Made by a program: the position numbers and the translations under genes. Below are positions 32,848 to 40,598 of a stretch of 43,476 nucleotides of DNA, in pieces. The notes below the pieces were generated by a model. It was not told the DNA's origin and ran no database searches. It saw nothing but the letters and a program-made list of their open reading frames with translations. Within the stretch, counting starts at the first letter, position 1; each line of letters starts with the position of its first letter. This stretch comes from an uncultured Cyclobacteriaceae bacterium (GTDB lineage: Bacteria; Bacteroidota; Bacteroidia; Cytophagales; Cyclobacteriaceae), in the NCBI GenBank assembly GCA_947492745.1, contig CANLOE010000059.1, forward strand, positions 1 to 43,476, in the 5' to 3' direction.

Positions 32848-33876
32848 ATGGAAGAGAATAGAGATTATATTGAAGAACATATCCTGATAGCCTATCTTAA
32901 CGGAAACACCCATCCTGATGTGTCGGTCGAGGTAGAGCGATGGAGAAAATCTTCGCTATCCAATGAGACGTATTTTCGGCAGATTCAAAATCTATGGGAG
33001 GAGGCCGCCGGTTACGAGGAGTACCAACATATCGATCTGGAAGCTCGTTGGGCGGCTGTACAAAAGGAAATCACTGCCTTGAAAATTCATAGTGATACCG
33101 AAAAAATGGAGCCTATCCTTCCCATAAAGGTAAGCTGGACGAAACGCATACTGCGCATAGCCGCAATTTTCATGGTTTTAATGACCTTCGCCGCTGTTGT
33201 TCACCAGTACGTCACAGTAGGTTCCAAGGCGGGACAGACCGTCGTTATTGCCGAAGAGAATATGGGAACAAAAACAGTGACTTTACCTGATAGATCAACG
33301 GTATGGCTAAAACAGGGGAGCAATGTCACTTATGCTTCAGGACTGGAAGGAAAAGAACGCCGCCTATCTTTAGAAGGAGAGGCCTATTTTGAGGTAGTAC
33401 ATCATCCTGATAGACCTTTTGTTGTTACTACCAAAGGGACAGAAACAAGAGTATTGGGTACCTCTTTCCATATCAAGAGTACTGACGGCCCGCATACAGA
33501 ACTGGTACTGATCACGGGCAGTGTGGCTTTTTCCAAAGGTCGGGAAAGCCTGACATTGGTCCCGGGAGAAAGTGTATCGACCAACTCCAAAGGAGAACTG
33601 ATCAAGAAAAAAAACATGGACCCCAACTTTATGTCCTGGAAGACCGAAAGTTTGATTTTTGAGGATACTCCCATGAAAAAGGTGGTCGAAGATATTAAAA
33701 AGCTATATCAAGTGGATCTTCTTTTGGATGATGAATCCTTTGGGCAATGCCCACTTACGGCAGTATTCGAAAAAGAAAGCTTGGAAAAAGTACTGGAGAC
33801 CTTATCCCTGCTCTTTACCATAGAGGTAAGGGCAGAAGGAGCCACTGCCTACAGGCTTAGTGGAAAAGGATGCTGA
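32848..33876 (+). CDS. FecR-family anti-sigma factor
   Basis: This 342-aa inner-membrane protein holds the preceding sigma factor inactive until signalled by the receptor. The cytoplasmic N-terminal part (1-95) is followed by one membrane helix (about 98-116, IAAIFMVLMTFAAVV), the periplasmic FecR domain (about 125-235; TLPDRSTVWLKQGS, LEGEAYFEV, VLGTSFHIKS) and a C-terminal DUF4974 domain (about 270-338; FEDTPMKKVVEDIKKLY) that meets the receptor's STN domain. The next gene is a TonB-dependent receptor, as is usual. A diverged E element separates the two. Confidence 0.93.
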   Translation: MEENRDYIEEHILIAYLNGNTHPDVSVEVERWRKSSLSNETYFRQIQNLWEEAAGYEEYQHIDLEARWAAVQKEITALKIHSDTEKMEPILPIKVSWTKRILRIAAIFMVLMTFAAVVHQYVTVGSKAGQTVVIAEENMGTKTVTLPDRSTVWLKQGSNVTYASGLEGKERRLSLEGEAYFEVVHHPDRPFVVTTKGTETRVLGTSFHIKSTDGPHTELVLITGSVAFSKGRESLTLVPGESVSTNSKGELIKKKNMDPNFMSWKTESLIFEDTPMKKVVEDIKKLYQVDLLLDDESFGQCPLTAVFEKESLEKVLETLSLLFTIEVRAEGATAYRLSGKGC

Positions 33877-33928
33877 ACTATGAGACAAACACCATTTGCT
33901 GAAATGCTGACGATAGGCATAGGCCAAA

Positions 33929-34128
33929 AGACTGTTTCGATATGTATCTTTTATTTTCATGTCTTTCTTTTGATAGATGATTTCCTTGAAACCTCTTCAG
34001 ATGACACTGTTATCTTTTTCGCGCCCTCGCGCGACAAGCTGGCCCTTTCGCTACCAATGTCCTCGGGACATTATCATCACACCTGGCCCTATCCGGAACA
34101 AGCGGCAACAAGTGATAGCTATAATGGT
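33929..34128 (+). repeat. Diverged family E element between fecR and the receptor gene
   Basis: AGACTGTTTCGATATGTATC, GATTTCCTTGAAACC, CGCCCTCGCGCGACA, CCTCGGGACATTATCA and GGCCCTATCC follow the order of E1. It begins 52 nt after the fecR stop codon and ends about 33 nt before the receptor start. A 91-codon frame over it is not a gene. Confidence 0.6.
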
Positions 34129-34161
34129 AGAACGGTCTCTACTAATAATCCATGATCGACC

Positions 34162-36813
34162 ATGAAATTACTACTTGTGACGGTGTTGGTGCTATGTTAC
34201 TCAACTCTTGCCCTACAGGCACAGGGCGATAAGGAATTTCTGCTACATAGGATAAGTATCACAGCTAAGGGACAAAGGGTAGAAAAAACACTACAGCAGA
34301 TAGAGCAGCTAGTGCACATAAAAATTGCCTACTCCTCAGAGCAGGTCAATATAAAAAGGGTAGTGGACATTGATATGGACCAAGAACCTTTGGAGAAGGT
34401 CCTTCGGCGCTTGTTTCCCGATGAAAAGGTACGGTTCAAAACACTGGGAGGCAGGGTAATCATCTACCGTGAGCGGGACAAGGCCCAAAGGGATATTAGC
34501 CCTCTACAGCAGACGGTCCGTGGAATCGTCAGAGATGAGGTAACAGGACAGCCACTGGTCGGTGTGAGTGTGATTTTATTGGGCAGAGATCCTTTGATGG
34601 GCAGTTCCACCGATAGTTATGGGAGATTTCGTATCGATAATGTGCCTATCGGCAGGCATCGGTTCAAGGTCAGTTATCTGGGCTATCACTCGGATGTATT
34701 AAGTGATATCATCGTTGAATCCGGAAAAGAAGTGATACTGGAAGTGGCCCTGAAAGAATCCTATACTGCCCTGAAGCAACTTTATATCATCGACAGACCC
34801 GATAAGTCCAGACCGCTCAATGAAAGGGCAATGGTCAGCGCCCGATCATTTACCGTGGAGGAAACCCGTCGTTATGCCGGCAGTTTTAATGACCCGGCCA
34901 GGATGGCCAGCTCCTATGCGGGTGTGACCAGTGGCAAAGACGATACCGAAAATGAAATCATCATCCGCGGCAACTCTCCCCGTGGGCTCTTATGGAGGCT
35001 GGAAGGAATAGAGATACCCAACCCCAACCACTTTGCTACTGATGGGGCATCCAATGGTGCTATCAGTATGCTGAACAGTAATGTACTGACCGATTCCGAT
35101 TTTCTGACAGGGGCCTTTCCCGCAGAATACGGTAATGCCCTCTCCGGTGTCTTCGACCTACAACTGCGTCATGGCAACAATGAAAAAAAAGAATATGCCT
35201 TTAAAGCCGGTTTCTTGGGTCTGGACGCTTCCATAGAGGGGCCGATCAAAAAGAAAAACGAGGCTTCAACAATCCCGAATGCTTCTTATTTGCTCAATTA
35301 TCGCTATTCGACTATTTCTTTACTGGAATCCTTGAGACTCAGGATTTTCGATGAAGAGGGTTCTGTTCCTGCCTTTCAGGACGCCACATTCAAACTACAC
35401 TTACCCAGCCCCCATAGAGGCACTTTCTCTCTATGGGGGCTGGGAGGGACAGGGTATACAGAAACTGCCTTTGAGCAGGAGGAGAAAGGCACTATCTATA
35501 ACCTGTCCAATGATGAAGCATATTACCTGGGACTCATGGGGCTTTCCCACACAATAAGCTTATCCGATAGGGCATTTCTGGAATCCAGTCTAAGTTATTC
35601 TTCGAGTCGCTATACTTTTCTGTTGGAAGGTGTAGAGGATAAGTCGGTCTTTGTAGAGGACCATGAGGTCTATACGAACAATACTACGCGCCTCTCTTCG
35701 AGCATCCATAAAAAGTTCAATGCCAGACATAGTACAAAGCTGGGATTTGTAGTCAGCGATATTCGCTATAACCTGAACTCGAAAGGCTGGCATAGAGATG
35801 GTAGTTTCAGTTATCGATCGGATGAAAATGGAAACACGGGAATATGGCAGAACTATATCAGTCATAAGTTCGATATCCATCAGGACCTGACCCTGACAGG
35901 AGGTGTTCACTATATCCGACTCCATCTAGGAGGACAGCAGAATGTCGAACCTCGGTTTGGTCTGCGATGGCAGTTCCATGAAGAACAGGCCCTGAGCCTA
36001 GGTTTCGGACTGCATAGTAGGAGGGAAGAAACCTCTTTGTATTTCACAGAGCTAGAGCTTAACGATGGAAGCATCGGGAAAGCCAACCAAGGGATAGGGC
36101 TTTCCAAAGCAAGGCATTATGTCATAGGCTATGATAGGAACTTCGGATCGGACTTTCACTTAAAGACCGAACTGTATTATCAGGAACTCTATAACATCCC
36201 TGTGGATAGTATCGGTCCCGAAAACCTGTTTTCCACCTTGAATGTATCCAATGCTTTTATACGTAGGGTGTTGCACAATAGTGGTCGAGGAAGAAATTAT
36301 GGGCTGGACATTACTTTTGAGAAGTTTTTCTCCCGGAACTATTATTTTTTATTGAGTTCTTCCCTCTACGAAGCCAAATACGAAGTCAATGGCACCTTGT
36401 ACGATACCCGTTACAATGGAGAGTATGGTCTTAATCTACTTGCGGGTAGGGAGTTTCACCTTGGACAGGTGAGGGATAAAAAGATACTGAGTATCGGACT
36501 GGAGGGTATCGCCACGGGTGGTAATCGAGCGATTCCCATCGACCTGCCCGCCTCTATCGCAGCCGGTCGAACAATATACGATATTACTTTACCCTTTCAA
36601 CGACAATTGAAAGACTATCACCGATTCGACCTTCAAGTGGCATTGAAAGTGAACAAAAAGGCGACCACTCATGAGTGGAAACTTGATGTGCAGAATGTAA
36701 CATCCAGAGCCAATACAGCCTATGAGACCTATTCGCCTTCGCAAAGGGCCATTGTCGCCAACGGCCTGATCGGTGGAGTCATACCCGTTCTGAGTTATAA
36801 AGTGGTGTTTTAG
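34162..36813 (+). CDS. TonB-dependent outer-membrane receptor with STN signalling domain
   Basis: This 883-aa protein has a signal peptide (ends LALQAQG), an STN domain (about 28-104; ISITAKGQRVEKTLQQIEQL), a carboxypeptidase-regulatory-like domain (about 118-200; VRGIVRDEVTGQPLVGVSV), a plug (about 215-335; IIIRGNSPRGLLWRLEGIEI) and a 22-strand barrel ending in Phe. It imports a ligand by TonB energy and signals through the STN domain to the FecR protein upstream. The usual SusC partner SusD is absent, and the barrel is short for a SusC. A small molecule such as a siderophore is therefore as likely as a glycan. Confidence 0.9.
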   Translation: MKLLLVTVLVLCYSTLALQAQGDKEFLLHRISITAKGQRVEKTLQQIEQLVHIKIAYSSEQVNIKRVVDIDMDQEPLEKVLRRLFPDEKVRFKTLGGRVIIYRERDKAQRDISPLQQTVRGIVRDEVTGQPLVGVSVILLGRDPLMGSSTDSYGRFRIDNVPIGRHRFKVSYLGYHSDVLSDIIVESGKEVILEVALKESYTALKQLYIIDRPDKSRPLNERAMVSARSFTVEETRRYAGSFNDPARMASSYAGVTSGKDDTENEIIIRGNSPRGLLWRLEGIEIPNPNHFATDGASNGAISMLNSNVLTDSDFLTGAFPAEYGNALSGVFDLQLRHGNNEKKEYAFKAGFLGLDASIEGPIKKKNEASTIPNASYLLNYRYSTISLLESLRLRIFDEEGSVPAFQDATFKLHLPSPHRGTFSLWGLGGTGYTETAFEQEEKGTIYNLSNDEAYYLGLMGLSHTISLSDRAFLESSLSYSSSRYTFLLEGVEDKSVFVEDHEVYTNNTTRLSSSIHKKFNARHSTKLGFVVSDIRYNLNSKGWHRDGSFSYRSDENGNTGIWQNYISHKFDIHQDLTLTGGVHYIRLHLGGQQNVEPRFGLRWQFHEEQALSLGFGLHSRREETSLYFTELELNDGSIGKANQGIGLSKARHYVIGYDRNFGSDFHLKTELYYQELYNIPVDSIGPENLFSTLNVSNAFIRRVLHNSGRGRNYGLDITFEKFFSRNYYFLLSSSLYEAKYEVNGTLYDTRYNGEYGLNLLAGREFHLGQVRDKKILSIGLEGIATGGNRAIPIDLPASIAAGRTIYDITLPFQRQLKDYHRFDLQVALKVNKKATTHEWKLDVQNVTSRANTAYETYSPSQRAIVANGLIGGVIPVLSYKVVF

Positions 36814-36857
36814 GTTGTTCATCGACAGTATACTATGGCAGCTATGAAACTGAGTAA

Positions 36858-37045
36858 TACAAATTTGGGTTTCAAATATCGTATAATACAAATTTAGGTT
36901 TTAAATGTCGTATAAGATTCCGCTGGTCATTTTGTTTCAATCAAGGCGAGAACCGCAGGGATAGCAGCGCTATCCCGAGGATTGTCAACACAGAGTGAAG
37001 CAAAATGAACAGGAAGATAGGCGATATTTAAAAGCTAAGTTTGTA
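36858..37045 (+). repeat. Family A palindromic repeat with duplicated left end (copy A6)
   Basis: A complete 159-bp A element occupies 36887-37045. Just before it (36858-36886) a second, partial left end (TACAAATTTGGGTTTCAAAT) is present. TAA precedes both and TAA follows the right end. It starts 45 nt after the receptor stop codon. Confidence 0.88.
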
Positions 37046-37471
37046 TAAATATCAGTAGGAAGACTGATAATGAACATTCCGGTCACCATGAGTAGCCCGT
37101 AGTATAAGGTGATGCCAACAGTGTTATTATCGAAGTATCGGGAGCCTCCTCAGTCAAAAAGCAGTAAACAAAAATGGTGGTTATGGATTTCTACTGCATT
37201 TTATACCCAAACACAATTGATTTGGGACAAGCTGATTTGTAGACTTAGATGACACTATTTTCCAAAGGCCCGAATGACAAGTCTACCCGTAGCGATTCAA
37301 CATTATCCGGATTTCCTCACAGGGCCATTCTGTAAGGTTTCCCATTTCATTTTTTCTTGAGTATAAACGCTCACCACAAAGCTCTACCACATGACCGAAA
37401 TGCGCCGATGCGACTACGGACCTTGTCCTTACAATATCAGCTCAAACCCTATCGAGTGAGTCATGCTACCT
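37046..37471. other. Convergent intergenic stretch with no gene
   Basis: About 426 nt between repeat A6 and the convergent hybrid kinase. ACCCAAACACAATTGATTTG at about 37205-37224 looks like two C/D repeat ends fused after loss of the middle. Nothing else is recognisable. Confidence 0.45.
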
Positions 37472-38959
37472 TCAATGCATGAGATCTATCAATACTTTTT
37501 TCAGCTCTGTTGGTTGAAAAGGCTTGGTAATATAGGCATTCATGCCAGCGGCCAGCACTTCATCTTTGACCTCGACAAGTGCAGAAGCCGTAAGCGCTAT
37601 AATGGGCAAGTGTTCATGGCGACCGCTACCCAATTTCCGAATAACCCTAGTAGTTTCGTAGCCGTCCATTTCGGGCATTTGTAGATCCATGATGATGATA
37701 TCATAATGACTTTCCGGTTTACTGACCTGAGCTATGGCAGCTAGACCATTCTCGGCAATATCGATATCAGCACCCCATTTTTTCAAATATTGTAAAATCA
37801 CTTTTTGGTTGATAAGATTATCTTCCACTACCAAAATACGCTTGTTGTTCAATGGTAGGTTGTCAGGTTCGCTTTCGCCTTCAGCTTTGGGGTCCACTTT
37901 TTTAAGCAGCAGTTGAAATGAAAACGTTGCCCCCCGACCATCGCTACTCTCTACTATAATATCGCTACCCATGAGCTGGACCAAGCGTTTACTGATAGTG
38001 AGGCCCAACCCTGTACCTTCGCGGTTCGGGTCATCACTCACAGAGCCTTGGTAAAAAGCCTCAAAGATATCCTGTTGATATTTTTTGTGGATGCCTACCC
38101 CGGAATCCTTTACACTGAACAGTATGGTCAGAGAGTCATCATCTTCTTCAAGAACATACGAGGCAAGTTGTATCATGCCATTATGAGTGAACTTAAGCGC
38201 ATTGTCAATAAGGTTGTTCAGCACCTGAGAAAGCTTGATGACATCTACCTCGATCAATGATGAAGGTACTTTATCTATACTAATGATCAGGCTATTGTTA
38301 TTTTCTTTGGCCTTGAACCTGTAGGACTCCACTATCCGTTGCAGCAATTGATTCAGGTCGATTGCAACTGTTTTAGAGCTTACCTCTCCGATATCTACTT
38401 TACTGAAATCAAGAATATTATTGATAATGGCCAAAAGGTTATTGGCAGAGAAGCGTAGGATATCCAATTTTTCCAGCTGCTCCGGTCTCGGGTTATCCGT
38501 GATTAGGTAATTGGTCATTCCGATGACAGCATTTAACGGAGTCCTCAGTTCATGACTCATATGACGAAGGAAGTCGACTTTGGTTTTTAAGCCTGTTTCA
38601 GCAGATTCCTTAGCTTGGATGAGTTTTTCTTCGATGTTTTTTCTGGATTTTATCTCTCGGCCGAGTGCTTGGTGTTTGTTTTCCAGTGCGTTCATCCTCT
38701 CTTTGAGTTTACGCTCATAGATGGCATCCGAATAGATGATTCTACGCTGCTTTTTACCGATAATTATCCCTAAAAATCCCATTATCAGTGGGAAAATATC
38801 GATTAATCGATATAGGGAGCGGTTACTATGTGCATCTATGATATTCTCTAAAGTAAAGGCAAGTCCTTGATCATTGAGGTCGGCCAATGTCGCGACGATA
38901 GGGAAGATAAACCCTATCGCTATACCAATAAAAAAATACTTAACAGGTATAAAATTCAT
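37472..38959 (-). CDS. Hybrid sensor histidine kinase/response regulator
   Basis: This 495-aa inner-membrane protein has two N-terminal membrane helices (about 8-26 and 53-68) with a short loop and no large sensor domain, then a coiled-coil segment (about 80-125). A HisKA domain carries phospho-acceptor His136 in FLRHMSHELRTPLN. The ATPase domain (about 240-350) has DNALKFT, KDSGVGI and GTGLGL boxes. The C-terminal receiver (about 374-493) has Asp425 (IIMDLQMPEMDG) and Lys479. No output domain is present, so a partner response regulator or phosphotransfer protein is needed. I used ATG at 38959; a TTG two codons earlier is possible. Confidence 0.93.
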   Translation of the reverse strand: MNFIPVKYFFIGIAIGFIFPIVATLADLNDQGLAFTLENIIDAHSNRSLYRLIDIFPLIMGFLGIIIGKKQRRIIYSDAIYERKLKERMNALENKHQALGREIKSRKNIEEKLIQAKESAETGLKTKVDFLRHMSHELRTPLNAVIGMTNYLITDNPRPEQLEKLDILRFSANNLLAIINNILDFSKVDIGEVSSKTVAIDLNQLLQRIVESYRFKAKENNNSLIISIDKVPSSLIEVDVIKLSQVLNNLIDNALKFTHNGMIQLASYVLEEDDDSLTILFSVKDSGVGIHKKYQQDIFEAFYQGSVSDDPNREGTGLGLTISKRLVQLMGSDIIVESSDGRGATFSFQLLLKKVDPKAEGESEPDNLPLNNKRILVVEDNLINQKVILQYLKKWGADIDIAENGLAAIAQVSKPESHYDIIIMDLQMPEMDGYETTRVIRKLGSGRHEHLPIIALTASALVEVKDEVLAAGMNAYITKPFQPTELKKVLIDLMH

Positions 38960-39166
38960 AATCAATAGAGTAATCTCACCTTAGAAGCACTACTAAAAAA
39001 AATACCATCAAAATGACTGATACTGTGGAGTAATCTAAAATCAGCAGAGGGACATGGAATCCTATTTCCAAACCGTCAATTATCAAAATAGTGATAATTA
39101 TTGCGATATTCTACCATCCCCCTTTATATTTTATCAAATCGATGTAGAGAACAGTTGAGATTATTT

Positions 39167-39241
39167 AGAGATTTTGTATTAGTGTCCCTGTATCTAAAAA
39201 GGCAAATAAGAAAATGAAAAATCCATTTTAAAACAGTCTCT
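39167..39241. repeat. Internally deleted family E remnant
   Basis: 75 bp with AGAGATTTTGTA at the left and TTTAAAACAGTCTCT at the right but none of the E body. It lies 20 nt after the stop codon of the LytTR regulator gene. Confidence 0.45.
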
Positions 39242-39261
39242 CAACTTACAAAAAATATAAA

Positions 39262-40011
39262 TTAGAACTCTCGCATGAGCGCCATAAATTCTTCTTTTTT
39301 CTTAGGAGAAATGCCGATTTCGTCACCATTTCGCATAATCAGATAACCACCATCAGTACGTATGAGTTTTCCTACTTCAGCAATATTGATCAAATAAGAC
39401 TGGTGTATTCTGTAGAAGTTATGATCGACCAGTAGTTTCTCATATTCTTTGAGATGCTTGCTGACTAAAAGCTCTCTCTTGTGCGTTAGGTGAAAACGGG
39501 TGTAGGAACCATCGGCCTGACAGTATATAATATCGGATACCGGTACGAACTCATACCCTTCAGAGGTAGATAGGATAATGGTCTGTTTCTGTTCGTTACT
39601 CGATTGAATATTGCTGAGCAAGGTGACCAATTTCTGATTTTGCGAAAGCACATCGCGTTTTTTATTGACTTTATGTACCGCCTTTTGTAGTTCCTCGACA
39701 TCTATAGGTTTCAGTAAATAATCAATAGCACTGAACTTGATGGCTTTAAGGGCGTAGTGTTCAAAGGCAGTTGTGAAGATTACCTCAAAATCAAAGTTTT
39801 TAACATCTTCCAGGACATCAAAACCTGTACCTGTGCCGATTTCGATATCAAGGAAAACCAAATCGGGCTTGTGATTCTTCAATTCTTGGATGCCCTTATG
39901 CACCGAAGAAGCTGTAGCAACTATTTTCAGTTCGGGACAGAAGTCCTGAATCAAAAGTTTCAATGCTTTAAGACTGTGGATTTCGTCTTCGATAATGACC
40001 GCTTTCAACAT
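39262..40011 (-). CDS. LytTR-family response regulator
   Basis: This 249-aa cytoplasmic DNA-binding regulator has a receiver domain (about 1-120; acidic pair Glu8-Asp9, phospho-acceptor Asp55 in LVFLDIE, Lys101 in LLKPID) and a LytTR domain (about 145-247; SDIIYCQADGSYTRFHLT, NFYRIHQSYLIN). It is intact, unlike the paralog at 31120. The natural partner is the YehU-type kinase at 40599-42584 on the same strand; 587 nt of repeat-filled sequence now lie between the two, where such pairs usually adjoin. Confidence 0.94.
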   Translation of the reverse strand: MLKAVIIEDEIHSLKALKLLIQDFCPELKIVATASSVHKGIQELKNHKPDLVFLDIEIGTGTGFDVLEDVKNFDFEVIFTTAFEHYALKAIKFSAIDYLLKPIDVEELQKAVHKVNKKRDVLSQNQKLVTLLSNIQSSNEQKQTIILSTSEGYEFVPVSDIIYCQADGSYTRFHLTHKRELLVSKHLKEYEKLLVDHNFYRIHQSYLINIAEVGKLIRTDGGYLIMRNGDEIGISPKKKEEFMALMREF

Positions 40012-40139
40012 GATTTTCGGTTTAGATGAAAGGTGTTTTTACTAAAGTTAAGTGGCTATGTTCACGGAACAAAATTTTTTTGATAATAAGATTGTAAAAC
40101 CCCACTCAAGATTTTGGTAATATACCGTTAAGTGCAGGT

Positions 40140-40240
40140 AACTATATACTTAGAAACTTTTTTGGTAGCTATTATTTTAGAATTTGTTATCGCTTATCCT
40201 GAGTGCAGAATGAGTTGGGGCCGAGCTGGCGAGTGCGAAA
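40140..40240 (-). repeat. Truncated family E element
   Basis: TTAGAATTTGTTATCGCTTA and CTGAGTGCAGAATGAG match the diverged E copies at 11053 and 19425. It runs into repeat D4 after about 100 bp. Confidence 0.5.
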
Positions 40241-40247
40241 TTCCATA

Positions 40248-40406
40248 AACCCAAATTGATCAATAGGATTGTGTGATGCGTTTATAAATCAGCGGTTTAG
40301 GTGAGGAGGCTTTTGTATCACTAAGGTGACGAGCCTGCGCAGCGTAAAACCGCTGATTTTGAAGTGATTTATGCTCGCAATAGGAAGGCTATTGATCATT
40401 TGGGGA
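40248..40406 (+). repeat. Family D repeat without insert (copy D4, the empty site)
   Basis: About 159 bp from AACCCAAATTGATCAATAGG to GATCATTTGGGGAT. At the point where D1 and D3 hold an A element this copy reads CACTAAGGTGACGAGCCTGC, uninterrupted. It lies between the kinase and regulator genes. Confidence 0.82.
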
Positions 40407-40598
40407 TAAAATGGTGATTTTGGATTTCAGATGATGAATCGGCTATGGCAAATCGCAAGGAAGAGCTGGAGTCGACGGTAGTCATTGGTCAATGCAGCAT
40501 GTGATTTTAATACTCAAGAAAAGGGCATTACATCGATAAATCCGTTACTTTTGGAACAGTCCAATATGTCGCTGGTAACGCTAACAGGAATCACGATT

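Noticed and set aside
33880-34155. 91-codon frame between fecR and the receptor gene
   Set aside because: It coincides with a diverged family E element and has no recognisable protein features.
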